DNA of 64,000 bases from Oribacterium sp. KHPX15 (GCF_900107835.1 NZ_FNRG01000001.1:186001-250000); one strand, 5' to 3'. Shown: positions 25,582-34,641, numbered from the stretch's first letter. Notes: generated from the letters alone by a model not told the origin. A program made the numbers and translations.

Positions 25582-26023
25582 GCATTTTGATGAGCTCAGT
25601 ACCACGGAGCTTTATGAGATATTAAAGACAAGGTTCGAGATATTTGTCACAGAGCAGGAATGCATTTATCAGGATCTGGATGATAAGGATCAGGATGCGA
25701 TTCATGTATTTTGCTGGAGCGATTCCGGGAGAGTCACAGGATGCCTTCGAGTATTTTGGAAAGATCATGATGAAGCATCCGGCATAGCTCAGATTGGAAG
25801 AGTTGTTACACTGGAGCATGGTAAAGGTATCGGAGGAAAGATTCTTCATGAAGGCATAAGGGTAGCAACTGAGCAGCTTAAGGCTAAGAAGATCTATCTG
25901 GAAGCCCAGGAATATGCCATAGGCTATTATGCGAAAGAAGGCTTTGAAGTGGTATCAGAGCCATTTATGGAAGATGGAATTCCTCATGTGAAGATGGAGA
26001 AACAAATAGAAAAGAGGATGTAG
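25565..26023 (+). CDS. ElaA-like GNAT N-acetyltransferase
   Basis: A 152-residue GNAT-fold protein. FEIFVTEQECIYQDLDDKDQDA near 25-45 is the ElaA-subfamily signature, and the acetyl-CoA loop is IGRVVTLEHGKGIGGKIL (about 77-94, the Q/R-x-x-G-x-G/A pattern as HGKGIGG). It would transfer an acetyl group to an amine; the target is unknown. It starts inside the preceding DUF4298 gene and ends 3 bases before the AlbA_2 gene, so these genes form an operon. Confidence 0.9.
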   Translation: MDLIVKHFDELSTTELYEILKTRFEIFVTEQECIYQDLDDKDQDAIHVFCWSDSGRVTGCLRVFWKDHDEASGIAQIGRVVTLEHGKGIGGKILHEGIRVATEQLKAKKIYLEAQEYAIGYYAKEGFEVVSEPFMEDGIPHVKMEKQIEKRM

Positions 26024-26026
26024 TCA

Positions 26027-27481
26027 ATGACATTTGATTTGAAAAAGTATCTTGGTGAAGCTACTGAATATGATAAAAAAGAGAGACTTGAAGAGAAAGA
26101 ACCGCTCAGCTGGCTTAAAAGTGTTGTTGCTTTTGCAAATACTGATGGTGGAGCTTTAATCTATGGTATTGCCGATGATGATACCGTAGTTGGTTTAGAT
26201 GATCCGAAATATGTATCAGATAAACTAAGTGAGTTTATAAGGAATAGAGTTGATCCAAGTCCCGAAATACAGCTTTCGTTTGAAACAGTAAAGGATGAGG
26301 AAAATGCAGAGAAAGTGCTGATAATTCTGTATGTTCATGCCGGTTCTGAGACTCCGTATTTTTACAGGTATAAGGGAGAAATGTTGGCATTTACCCGTGT
26401 CGGAAATTCGAGCGTAAAAGCAGATGCAGTAACAATCCGTAGATTATCTCTTAAAGGAAGCAATAAGTCATGGGATTCACTTGTTTCGGAATACAATATG
26501 AAAGATTTTAGTTTCTCAAGGCTAAAATCTATGTATCATTCCAGAGCAGGGAAAAGTTTTGAAGATGATATGTTTCAGTCTTGGGAGATATGTAATGCCG
26601 ATGGCCAGATTACGAATGCGGGACTTCTTTTATCAGATGATTGCCCAATTAAGTATAGTCGCCTTTTCTGTACTAGATGGACAGGCAATAACATGTCAGG
26701 AGGCTCGTTTAACGCAGTAGACAGTGCAGAATATCAGGGAAATGTATTAGCGCTTCTTGAAGCTGCAGAGGCATTTGTCAAGAAACACAACAACTTGAGA
26801 TGGAAGAAACTTCCTAATTCTCGGATAGATTTGCCTGATTATATTGAAAGACCTATACATGAGGCATTAGTGAATGCTTTTGTACACCGTGATTATATGG
26901 AAATTGGAAGTGAGGTACATCTTGATATTTTCGATAACAGGATAGAGATTACTTCTCCTGGAGGAATGGTGGAAGGTCTTCCTATTCAGAAAAGGGATCT
27001 TTATCATATTGCTTCCAGAAGACGTAATCCTTATTTGGCTGATATTTTCCACAGGCTTCAGCTCATGGAGCGTTCTGGTAGCGGAATAAAGGAAATTATG
27101 AACGATTACAAAGCATCCGCTAACATTACTGAGGATCGTTTACCGACATTTTTCTCAGATGAGTCAGACTTTAATGTAACTTTCTGGAACCTGAATTATG
27201 GTGTTGAACAGAGTGAAAGTAAAGGAAGTAATAGAGAAGTATCGGATAAAGTATCGGATAAAGTATCGGATAAAAGTATCGGTAACGCTAATCTTAGCGA
27301 TACAGAAAAACAAATACTTAGTTATATTAGTAAAAACAGTAATATTACGCAAAAAGAATTGGCTTCTCAGCTTGGAATATCAGAAATAGGAATTAGAAAG
27401 GCTATGGCACAGCTTAAGAAAAATGGAATTATTATACGTGAGGGTTCGCCTAAAAAAGGAAGTTGGAAAGTGATGAATTAA
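26027..27481 (+). CDS. AlbA_2 (Schlafen-like)/HATPase/winged-helix regulator
   Basis: A 484-residue protein of the family often labelled ATP-dependent DNA helicase RecG-related or divergent-AAA proteins. The N-terminal AlbA_2 domain (about 10-125) carries FANTDGGALIYGI; the middle domain (about 270-380) is a HATPase_c_4 type with HEALVNAFVHRDY and ERSGSGIKEI. A linker has three perfect VSDK repeats (12-bp DNA repeats from 27239). The C-terminal 60 residues form a winged helix (ITQKELASQLGISEIGIRKAM). It likely binds nucleic acid and regulates nearby genes; relatives occur in defence islands. Exact role unknown. Confidence 0.85.
   Translation: MTFDLKKYLGEATEYDKKERLEEKEPLSWLKSVVAFANTDGGALIYGIADDDTVVGLDDPKYVSDKLSEFIRNRVDPSPEIQLSFETVKDEENAEKVLIILYVHAGSETPYFYRYKGEMLAFTRVGNSSVKADAVTIRRLSLKGSNKSWDSLVSEYNMKDFSFSRLKSMYHSRAGKSFEDDMFQSWEICNADGQITNAGLLLSDDCPIKYSRLFCTRWTGNNMSGGSFNAVDSAEYQGNVLALLEAAEAFVKKHNNLRWKKLPNSRIDLPDYIERPIHEALVNAFVHRDYMEIGSEVHLDIFDNRIEITSPGGMVEGLPIQKRDLYHIASRRRNPYLADIFHRLQLMERSGSGIKEIMNDYKASANITEDRLPTFFSDESDFNVTFWNLNYGVEQSESKGSNREVSDKVSDKVSDKSIGNANLSDTEKQILSYISKNSNITQKELASQLGISEIGIRKAMAQLKKNGIIIREGSPKKGSWKVMN
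27239..27274 (+). repeat. In-frame 12-bp tandem repeat (VSDK)
   Basis: Three perfect copies of GTATCGGATAAA run at 27239, 27251 and 27263, followed by a shifted partial copy (AGTATCGG). They encode VSDK in the linker of the AlbA_2 protein. Confidence 0.9.
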
Positions 27482-27510
27482 TTTGACGAATGGCTAAAAG
27501 CCGGTATGCC

Positions 27511-27554
27511 AAAAAAAGCACGAGATGGACCTACATCCACTCGTGCTTTTTGTA
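27511..27554 (+). terminator. Terminator of the island operon
   Basis: AAAAAGCACGAG pairs with CTCGTGCTTTTT around a 15-base loop, preceded by A and followed by T, so it may work in both directions. The rest of 27482-27787 has a GGGGTCAGACCCC palindrome at 27625-27637 and no gene. Confidence 0.85.
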
Positions 27555-27624
27555 TTTGTAAATTCAATTTCCCACAAATATAATCAATATTGTTTTTATC
27601 AATTTTGTAAATTCAGTGGTAAGG

Positions 27625-27637
27625 GGGGTCAGACCCC
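27625..27637. repeat. GGGGTCAGACCCC dispersed motif, right-edge copy
   Basis: Perfect copy of the 13-base near-palindrome. Others are at 18839-18851 (perfect) and 16671-16682 (missing the last C). Confidence 0.8.
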
Positions 27638-27787
27638 ATTGCAAAATCATTACAGATTGCGATGACATGATGGACTTTACAGAGGTCAACTTCTGTAGAG
27701 TCCTTATTTTCACAGCATAATAATTCTTGCTGTAAAATGTATTCGGCTATATGATGTATGAGATATTTACCAGTAGGGGGATTCGTT

Positions 27788-28753
27788 ATGGATCTGAAAC
27801 AGCTTGAATACATTGTTGCCATTGCGGAGACCGGGAATCTGTCTCTTGCGGCGGAGAAGATGTATATCACCCAGTCGGCACTTTCCCAGCAGCTTGCGAA
27901 GCTGAAGCAGGAGGGGGTTCCGCCTCTTTTCCGGGAAGAGAAGAAAAAGATGGTGCTGACGGATGCGGGAAAGATTTATCTTAACGGGGCACGTGCGATA
28001 CTTCGTGAGGAAGCATTGGCACAGAAGAAGCTTAACAGTCTGAATGATGAAGATAAGGTGGTTTTTGATTTTTCCGTAGCCCCATATCTTCAATCGGTGG
28101 TTTATATAAATATACTTCCTAAGCTGAAAAAACAGTTTCCGAAGGTTTCTGTCAGGGTTCATACCAACAATACCATGAATACCCGTGAGGCTCTTGAGAA
28201 CGGAAGCATTGACATGGCATTTATTCCGGATATATACCAGCAGAGGGATTTTTTTGACTACATTCACATCTTTAAGGATGAGCTTGTTATGATTTCCCCG
28301 GGCGGGAATGATCAGACAACGGATTTAAGTACTGATTCAGATATGGATTTTTCCGAGGCTTTTGATAAAACAGAAGCAGATGTTCGTTCAACTGCTTTTG
28401 ATAAGCGTCCGTTCACTGTCCCTGCAGAGAATTCATATTTAAGAGAGCTCCCGGTCACCATCCCTGCAGAGGATTCATATTTAAGAGAAATTCTGGATAG
28501 GATATTTTCAGAGGAAAACAATATTCCGGAGATATACACAGAAACAAATGACTTTAACATTTCCCTGTCTCTGGTGAAAAACGGTGAGTGTAAGGCTGTC
28601 ATTCCCAGATCTCTGGTAAATGAGGATGGACTTCGTATAGAGTCTTTCAGAGATCCCTGCTATTTTTATCTCACCGCCATACATAAAAAAACAACTGCCT
28701 CTCCGATCATTGATGCGGCAGTAAAAGAACTGAAACGTTATTTTATTGCCTGA
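27788..28753 (+). CDS. LysR-family regulator with internal duplication
   Basis: A 321-residue LysR-type regulator, with HTH at residues 1-60 (SLAAEKMYITQSALSQQL) and effector domain after 90. The start at 27788 is chosen over an ATG 30 bases upstream because GGGGGATT precedes it and the family starts MDLKQLEY. The effector domain is unusual: about residues 175-240 contain an acidic insertion followed by a 14-residue tandem repeat (PAENSYLRELPVTI / PAEDSYLREILDRI). This could change ligand binding or dimer contacts. It lies upstream of, and on the opposite strand to, the next LysR gene. Confidence 0.85.
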   Translation: MDLKQLEYIVAIAETGNLSLAAEKMYITQSALSQQLAKLKQEGVPPLFREEKKKMVLTDAGKIYLNGARAILREEALAQKKLNSLNDEDKVVFDFSVAPYLQSVVYINILPKLKKQFPKVSVRVHTNNTMNTREALENGSIDMAFIPDIYQQRDFFDYIHIFKDELVMISPGGNDQTTDLSTDSDMDFSEAFDKTEADVRSTAFDKRPFTVPAENSYLRELPVTIPAEDSYLREILDRIFSEENNIPEIYTETNDFNISLSLVKNGECKAVIPRSLVNEDGLRIESFRDPCYFYLTAIHKKTTASPIIDAAVKELKRYFIA

Positions 28754-28789
28754 TTAAATCGAACCCGGTTTTTTAAAAGCAAGGCATAT

Positions 28790-28890
28790 AGTTCAGGGCC
28801 GACGTACATCCATTTTGATACATTCAGCTGTTATGGATTTCAAAGATACAGCGATTTGTATTTGAAGGTATGCATGCCGGCCCTGAACTG
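28790..28890. terminator. Long hairpin between convergent LysR genes
   Basis: AGTTCAGGGCCG and CCGGCCCTGAACT are paired across about 78 bases of inner sequence that has further short stems. It separates the convergent genes at 27788 and 28905. No clear T-run, so termination efficiency is uncertain. Confidence 0.55.
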
Positions 28891-28904
28891 TTTATGTACT
28901 GAAC

Positions 28905-29888
28905 TTACATCTCAAACCCACCAAATTCATTTATTATGGCTCGTGATGTTTTGTTGAAGTAAACATTGGTGCCGGTAAGGATTTCAGACCTGACAGAATT
29001 TCTGATCATGAGATAAACAAAATAGCGTTCTGCTTCTGATAGCTGTTTTTCTTTAAGATAGAAAACTCCGTTAAATGTCTGGACAGGAGGCCAGGTGGAG
29101 AAGTAAACTCTGCCCTGTTTAGCCTTGCAGAAAGAGCGTGGCAGGAAGCCGACACCTACACCGGTCTTCAGCATTTCGTTCATCATGAGAGCATTGTTAC
29201 TTCTTTGAACCACCGTAGGAGTAAAGTTGTTGCGCGCCATATATTCTTCTATATTCTTTGCATTGGTTGTGCTGGAACCCCACATAACAAACGGAGCATC
29301 TGAAAATTCTTTAATGTCTATGGTCGGAAAGTAGTTTCCTGAATCATCACTTTTTGAAGCCGCAGGATGAGAGAGGGGAACTGCCAGACACAATTGTTCG
29401 TAGCTTACGGATGCAAAAGTAAAGTCTTTTTCATCGGAGGGAGTGACAGTGCCTATAACTACATCTACCTCGGATTTCTTAGCAGCTTCTTTGAGTTCAG
29501 ACATATATCCTTCTTTGGTTTTGACCTGTATGACCGGAAACCGTTCGGAAAAGGCAGGATAAATATCACTGAAAAACTGTGCGCCTCTGTAGGGCGTAAG
29601 ACCGATGGTTATGGTACTTGAAGGCGCCTGGGAAAGCTGCAAAATGGAAGCATAGGTTCGCTGTTTAATGTTTATGATGTTTCTACAGGATTCGAGGTAT
29701 ACTTCTCCGGCATCCGTAGGTATCAGTGATTTCTGACTTTTAATGAAAAGCCGGTGTCCCAAGGTGCTTTCCATATTTGCCAGAAATTTGGAAAGCGCAG
29801 GCTGTGAGATGCCAAGCTGCGATGCTGCCTTTGAAAGGGATTTACATTCTTCTATTGTTACTAGGTAGGTACACGCCTTTATATTCAT
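28905..29888 (-). CDS. LysR-family regulator, divergent from tctCBA2
   Basis: A 327-residue LysR-type regulator: HTH at 1-60 (SLSKAASQLGISQPALSKFL), effector domain about 90-300 and a C-terminal extension beyond 305. It is read away from the tctC gene at 30218 across a 329-base AT-rich gap, the same layout as regulator 6555-7484 with tctCBA1. It likely controls the second transporter in response to the transported acid or a pathway product. The ligand is unknown. Confidence 0.9.
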   Translation of the reverse strand: MNIKACTYLVTIEECKSLSKAASQLGISQPALSKFLANMESTLGHRLFIKSQKSLIPTDAGEVYLESCRNIINIKQRTYASILQLSQAPSSTITIGLTPYRGAQFFSDIYPAFSERFPVIQVKTKEGYMSELKEAAKKSEVDVVIGTVTPSDEKDFTFASVSYEQLCLAVPLSHPAASKSDDSGNYFPTIDIKEFSDAPFVMWGSSTTNAKNIEEYMARNNFTPTVVQRSNNALMMNEMLKTGVGVGFLPRSFCKAKQGRVYFSTWPPVQTFNGVFYLKEKQLSEAERYFVYLMIRNSVRSEILTGTNVYFNKTSRAIINEFGGFEM

Positions 29889-30217
29889 GACTATTTCTCC
29901 CTGCTGTTATACATCAGGATAATGCTTTTTCATTGTCTAATACGAATAAGATAATTAAACCAACATATCTATTATATATAACTTTTACTAATAAATCGGA
30001 TAACTATTTCAAGATTGATACAAAACTTAAAAATCCCTATAATCGAACCATATTAAGAAAGGTCGCAAGACAAATCAATAAGATTTATGTATTTCTGCAT
30101 AAGTATATCCTGATTTTTGAAAATTATAAACCCGCAAAATTTAAATTTAATTAAGAGGGACGGGTCTGCTCAAAAATAACCTGTACTAATGAGAAATACA
30201 GTCTGTTAGGAGGATTT
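29889..30217. promoter_or_regulatory. Divergent control region, LysR3 / tctC2
   Basis: A very AT-rich 329-base gap without ORFs or obvious hairpins. It must contain both promoters and LysR binding sites, but I could not place them. A GGAGG site precedes the 30218 start. Confidence 0.45.
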
Positions 30218-31351
30218 ATGAGAAAGAAGTTTATGGCAACAGTAATCACAGCAGCAATGGCACTTAGCTTGCTCACAGGCTGCGGATCTTCATCAAACAC
30301 AGCTGCAACAACTGCAGCAAAGGCAGCCGAAACAACCGCCGCAGCAAAGCAGGAAGCAGGTAGCGAAACAACTGCCGCAGCTGCCGATACAGGATCAGCA
30401 GGAGCAGTAGATGTAAGCTCAGTTTGGCCTGATGGAACCACAGTTTATGTAGATGTTCCTGCAAAGGCAGGCGGCGGAACCGACCTTTACACACGTTATC
30501 TTACCCAGGCACTTACAGAGGTTTGTCCTAATGTTAATTTCGTAGTTACAAACTACGACACAGAAGAAGTCGGAATGCAGCATGCCAAGAACGCTCAGGC
30601 AGACGGAACAACACTTCTTACCTGCCACGGCGGTGCTGTTATCAAGTTCCTGACAGGTGCATCAGGCGTTTCCGTAAAGGATGATATGAGAGCGGTAGGT
30701 CTTCTCAATCAGGGCGGTCCACAGGCTATCATCACAAATCCCGGAGCACCTTACACAAACTTCACAGAGCTTGCTGAGTATATCAAGGCTCATCCGGGCG
30801 AGCTTACTGTAGGATGCTCACTTGGCGGAACAACACAGATCCTTTTCACTTCATTTATGGATGCACTTGTGGGTGATGCTTCACTTGTAAACTACGTACA
30901 GTGCTCATCAGAGGCTGACAAGCTTACAAACGTAGCTTCAAATGCAATCAACATTGCAAACTGCTCAATTCCTAATGCTCAGGATTATGACGCTGACGGA
31001 AAGCTTACAGTTCTCGGAACTCTCGGACCAAAAGCATCTACTCTTGAGTCTATGGGCAAGCTTCTCGGTTCAGAGCTTGATCAGAAGTTTGCTTCAACTT
31101 TAGAGCAGGGCGTAGAAACCACATGGGATTCAAACTACTATGTACTTGCTCCTGCAGGTGTTTCAGATGAAGCTGCTGAGGCTATCAACCAGGCTATCGT
31201 AAAGGCAGAAGAGCAGACTTCCTATGTTGACGGCATGAACAAGATGGCAACCTTTGCAGAGCCTGCAAATCTTGCTGATTCTCAGAAGGGTCTCGATGAT
31301 GAGTGGTCAAATCTTGATGCTCTTGTAACATCAATGGGTCTCAAAAAATAA
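30218..31351 (+). CDS. tctC: Tripartite tricarboxylate transporter substrate-binding lipoprotein 2
   Basis: A 377-residue Bug-family receptor with a lipoprotein signal peptide (lipidated C22 in LLTGC), an Ala/Thr-rich linker of about 45 residues (which makes it longer than TctC1), and then the ligand-loop motif VPAKAGGGTDLYTRY. LGGTTQ is the counterpart of the GGTTH segment in TctC1. Downstream are tctB and tctA in the usual order and, further on, garR2 and glycerate kinase, so an aldarate or related acid is the likely ligand. Confidence 0.93.
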   Translation: MRKKFMATVITAAMALSLLTGCGSSSNTAATTAAKAAETTAAAKQEAGSETTAAAADTGSAGAVDVSSVWPDGTTVYVDVPAKAGGGTDLYTRYLTQALTEVCPNVNFVVTNYDTEEVGMQHAKNAQADGTTLLTCHGGAVIKFLTGASGVSVKDDMRAVGLLNQGGPQAIITNPGAPYTNFTELAEYIKAHPGELTVGCSLGGTTQILFTSFMDALVGDASLVNYVQCSSEADKLTNVASNAINIANCSIPNAQDYDADGKLTVLGTLGPKASTLESMGKLLGSELDQKFASTLEQGVETTWDSNYYVLAPAGVSDEAAEAINQAIVKAEEQTSYVDGMNKMATFAEPANLADSQKGLDDEWSNLDALVTSMGLKK

Positions 31352-31373
31352 TAATATTTTTTCATAGTTTTCA

Positions 31374-31402
31374 GTGCCCGGTATGTTGACTCTGCCGGGC
31401 AC
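31374..31402 (+). promoter_or_regulatory. Intra-operon hairpin between tctC2 and tctB2
   Basis: GTGCCCGGT pairs with GCCGGGCAC around an 11-base loop, 22 bases after the tctC2 stop. It has no T-run. It matches the placement of the hairpin after tctC1. Confidence 0.65.
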
Positions 31403-31453
31403 AACCTCTCTGAAAATCATCTCTAAATAAAACATTTAAAGGAGCAACCTTTT

Positions 31454-31939
31454 ATGAAAAAACTTAACCGTACATATGTTATGGGGATTTTCATGGTGCT
31501 GTTTTCCGCATGGATCGCATTTGAGAGTGCCCACATCCCTGAATTGCTTGTTTCCAACGAGCCGGGTCCCAGACTCTTTCCGTTTATCTCTGCAATAGGC
31601 ATAGCGGTATTCGCTATCCTTTCTATGGTGTTTGACGGAAAAAAGGATGAAAACAAAGAGTATCTGGATAAGGCAGGTTACACACGTCTTGCCATCATCA
31701 TAGCTGAATGTCTTCTGTTCGCATTCCTTATGAACTTCATAGGTTTCTGGATCACTTCCATGGCAGGACTTTTCCTGTTCATATTCACACTAAAGGGTGA
31801 GAAGAAGTTCAATGTAATATTTTGCATCATTTTCTGCATGCTGCTGGGAAGCATTTGCTACTTTGGATTTACAAAGGGCTTCAATATCCCCCTTCCGAAG
31901 GGAACACTTTGGAGCAGCCTCGGAATCAAGATGATCTGA
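31454..31939 (+). CDS. tctB: Tripartite tricarboxylate transporter small membrane subunit 2
   Basis: A 161-residue membrane protein with about four hydrophobic segments and a PGPRLFP loop after the first one, the typical TctB pattern (compare PGPKALP in TctB1). It works with TctA2. The start is preceded by AAAGGAGCAACC. The gap to tctA2 is about 100 bases and carries only a ribosome binding site. Confidence 0.88.
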   Translation: MKKLNRTYVMGIFMVLFSAWIAFESAHIPELLVSNEPGPRLFPFISAIGIAVFAILSMVFDGKKDENKEYLDKAGYTRLAIIIAECLLFAFLMNFIGFWITSMAGLFLFIFTLKGEKKFNVIFCIIFCMLLGSICYFGFTKGFNIPLPKGTLWSSLGIKMI

Positions 31940-32038
31940 TGCAAAAGATACAGTCTGATTACATTAGACAGAAAAACAACTCAAGTCCCGAAGAGAATTA
32001 TAAAAGGGACTTAGTATTGAAATAAGGAGACATTAAAA

Positions 32039-33559
32039 ATGGCAGATTATATGACAGCGCTTTTGACACTGCTCCAGCCCATGAACTTCATAATGATGTA
32101 CTTATGTACACTGGTGGGTGCAGTTCTCGGTGCCATACCCGGACTTTCCGGAGGACTTGGTATCACACTTATACTTCCTTTGACATTTGCAATGAGCACT
32201 GAGCTCAGCTTCTCAATGCTTGTCGGTATGTATGTCGGTGGTGTTTCGGGTTCCTTTATCGCAGCGGTTCTCGTTGGAATTCCCGGTTCGGCTGCATCCA
32301 TCGCAACCTGCTACGACGGTTATCCCATGACTAAAAAAGGAAAGGCTGCAAAGGCACTTTCCATCGGCATCACAGGTTCCTTCATAGGAACTTTCATTTC
32401 CATCATCGTTGCAACTCTCTGCTCCACCTACATTGCGGAGATAGCATTAAAACTGGGACCATGGGAGTATTTCAGCCTCTGCCTCATGGCCATCACCATG
32501 GTTGTAGGACTTTCAAACGGTTCGGTTTTCAAGGGTATGACAGCAGCTTTCCTTGGCCTCTGGCTTGCCTGCGTCGGGACTGATTCCGTTACAAACCAGA
32601 TGAGATTTACATTCAATAACTATAACCTTTTCGGCGGTATCAATGTTGTCTGCCTCCTCATGGGAACCTTCGCTCTTCAGCAGGTGGCTACAAGTTATGC
32701 AAAGGGCAATCAGGAGATGCCAAAGGTTGACGAGGGCGCTCTCGGCGGAATCGGACTTACACTTAAGGACTTTACAGATAACATTAAGGTAATTGTGGTT
32801 TCATTGTTCATCGGTCTCTGGATCGGATTTCTTCCGGGCATGGGTTCAGGTATTTCGAACATCCTTGCATACGGTCAGGCTAAGAAAATGTCAAAGCATC
32901 CGGAGCTTTTCGGAACCGGTGTGGATGAGGGCGTATGGGCCACAGAGGTATCCAACAATGCCGGTGTCGGCGGTGCCATCATTCCGATGATATCACTTGG
33001 TATCCCCGGAGATGCCACAACCGTACTTCTTATGTCAGCCATGACCATCCATGGTCTTCAGCCGGGACCTATGTTCATAAGAACAAATCCTGTACTGGCT
33101 GATCTTATATTTGCAACTGTACTTGTTTCTGCAATCCTTATTTTTGTAACTGAGCTCCTTACAAAGAAGTATTTCCCATTGCTCCTTAAAGCACCATACC
33201 ACTACCTTTACAGTGCGATCCTTATGATTGCGTTTATGGGTGCCTTTTCATCAACAACCTCCATGTTCTCGGTTTACCTTGTACTTTTCTTCGGACTGGT
33301 TGGTATAGTGATGGATTACTTTGGACTTCCCATGACTCCGCTTATGCTTGCATTTATCCTGGGCGGAAAGATAGAGAGCTACTTCAGAATGGGTGTTTCA
33401 TACGGAAAGGGAGACTATTCACTTTTCTTCACAAGACCTATTTCACTTATCTTTATTCTTATAACTGTTTACAGCTTGTTTGGACCTATGATCCGGAAAG
33501 CGTTAAAAAAAAAACAGCGCAGAGAAATTAGCGAAGGCAGCATAAATTCAGAAAAATAG
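32039..33559 (+). CDS. tctA: Tripartite tricarboxylate transporter large permease 2
   Basis: A 506-residue polytopic protein of the TctA family with both half-signatures: GAIPGLSGGLGITLILPLTF and GFLPGMGSGISNILAY, a GIPGSAAS motif and a LFFTRPIS end. It is homologous along its full length to TctA1 (9508-10998) but clearly diverged, so it may have a different substrate. The C-terminal tail is rich in Lys and Glu. An AAGGAGAC site lies just before the start. Confidence 0.95.
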   Translation: MADYMTALLTLLQPMNFIMMYLCTLVGAVLGAIPGLSGGLGITLILPLTFAMSTELSFSMLVGMYVGGVSGSFIAAVLVGIPGSAASIATCYDGYPMTKKGKAAKALSIGITGSFIGTFISIIVATLCSTYIAEIALKLGPWEYFSLCLMAITMVVGLSNGSVFKGMTAAFLGLWLACVGTDSVTNQMRFTFNNYNLFGGINVVCLLMGTFALQQVATSYAKGNQEMPKVDEGALGGIGLTLKDFTDNIKVIVVSLFIGLWIGFLPGMGSGISNILAYGQAKKMSKHPELFGTGVDEGVWATEVSNNAGVGGAIIPMISLGIPGDATTVLLMSAMTIHGLQPGPMFIRTNPVLADLIFATVLVSAILIFVTELLTKKYFPLLLKAPYHYLYSAILMIAFMGAFSSTTSMFSVYLVLFFGLVGIVMDYFGLPMTPLMLAFILGGKIESYFRMGVSYGKGDYSLFFTRPISLIFILITVYSLFGPMIRKALKKKQRREISEGSINSEK

Positions 33560-33636
33560 TATTGAGATAAAATCGATGAGACTTAGAAAGTACAGCCGGA
33601 CATCGGTGACAATTTTGAAATGAAAGCAGGTATAGT

Positions 33637-34569
33637 ATGAGAACAGTTATAGAACCGGGAAAGAAAAGAAAGAGTATCAATTTCCTGGATAGTATAGTTT
33701 ATAGTGAAGTAAAGGATCTGAACGGAAATCCCATGAAGCTGGAGATGTCTGTAATGCTTCAGAACGGAAACAGTGAGATGAGATTTGCGGCAGGTATCGT
33801 AGATGAAGAGGACAAGACCCCGAAGCCCTGCATAGTTTGGGTTCCCGGCGGCGGCTACAGAGGCTGCGACAAAAATCTCATGGTGGCAGAAATGACATTT
33901 CTTGCAGACCGGGGATATGTGGTTGCATCCATTTACTACAGAAGCTCTGCAGAAGGACATATGCCGGATCAGATCATCGACGTCAAAACGGCAATAAGAT
34001 TTTTAAGAGCTCATGCAGCAGAATATGAGATTGACCCGAACCGTATTGGAATCATCGGCCGCTCAGCAGGCGGACATCTGGCATCCCTTGCAGGAATGAA
34101 TGTTGATGATTTCCACGGAAGCGAGTGGGCATCAGAGTCTGACGAAGTGCAGGCATGCGTTGATATGTTCGGTCCGGTAGACATTCCCTGGCTCCTTAAA
34201 TTCGAGGAAAGCCTTTATAAAGCTGATCCAGCAAACTATCGTTGGGAAAATGTTGCAGCCTCCCATGGCGGAGCAGTAATGGGCGGCGAGTACAATGAAG
34301 ATATGATAAAGAGAGCTGAAAAAGTGAGTTCTCCATATCTCATCAGTGATAAGATGTGTCCTATGATGATAATGCACGGAGACATTGACAAGCTGGTACC
34401 GGTAGATGTAAGTGAAGATTTTTACCAGAAGATAATTGATGCCGGTCAGGGTGACAAGGCAGACCTATATATCCTCCATAACGCCGGTCACGGAACAAAA
34501 GATTTCTTCCAGGATTCCGTCAAGGAATTGATCGCAGAGTTTTTTGATAGAAACCTGAAGAATCAATAA
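33637..34569 (+). CDS. Alpha/beta-hydrolase (esterase/lipase-like)
   Basis: A 310-residue protein with the HSL/BD-FAE-type hydrolase layout: oxyanion-hole VPGGGYRG (about 68-75), nucleophile elbow GRSAGGH (about 145-151), an acid in HGDIDKLVPVD and catalytic histidine in NAGHGT. There is no signal peptide, so it acts in the cytoplasm. It follows tctA2 by 77 bases and precedes the PrpR-like regulator, so it could de-esterify or open a lactone of the imported sugar acid, in the same way as the metallo-beta-lactamase-fold hydrolase after tctA1. The substrate is unknown. Confidence 0.88.
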   Translation: MRTVIEPGKKRKSINFLDSIVYSEVKDLNGNPMKLEMSVMLQNGNSEMRFAAGIVDEEDKTPKPCIVWVPGGGYRGCDKNLMVAEMTFLADRGYVVASIYYRSSAEGHMPDQIIDVKTAIRFLRAHAAEYEIDPNRIGIIGRSAGGHLASLAGMNVDDFHGSEWASESDEVQACVDMFGPVDIPWLLKFEESLYKADPANYRWENVAASHGGAVMGGEYNEDMIKRAEKVSSPYLISDKMCPMMIMHGDIDKLVPVDVSEDFYQKIIDAGQGDKADLYILHNAGHGTKDFFQDSVKELIAEFFDRNLKNQ

Positions 34570-34574
34570 AACTA

Positions 34575-34641
34575 AAAAATTCTTTCTGCGAACAGTTTCC
34601 GGTCGGTGGACTAGGGGGACAGCCCGCAGAAAGAATTTTGT
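34575..34641 (+). terminator. Terminator after tctCBA2-hydrolase operon
   Basis: AAATTCTTTCTGCG pairs with CGCAGAAAGAATTTT with a long loop containing GGTCGGTGGACTAGGGGGAC. The right arm ends in TTTTG, giving a moderate T-run. Confidence 0.65.

Noticed and set aside
30151-30628. Minus-strand open frames across tctC2
   Set aside because: They are antisense shadows of the Ala/Thr-rich linker of tctC2 without ribosome binding sites.
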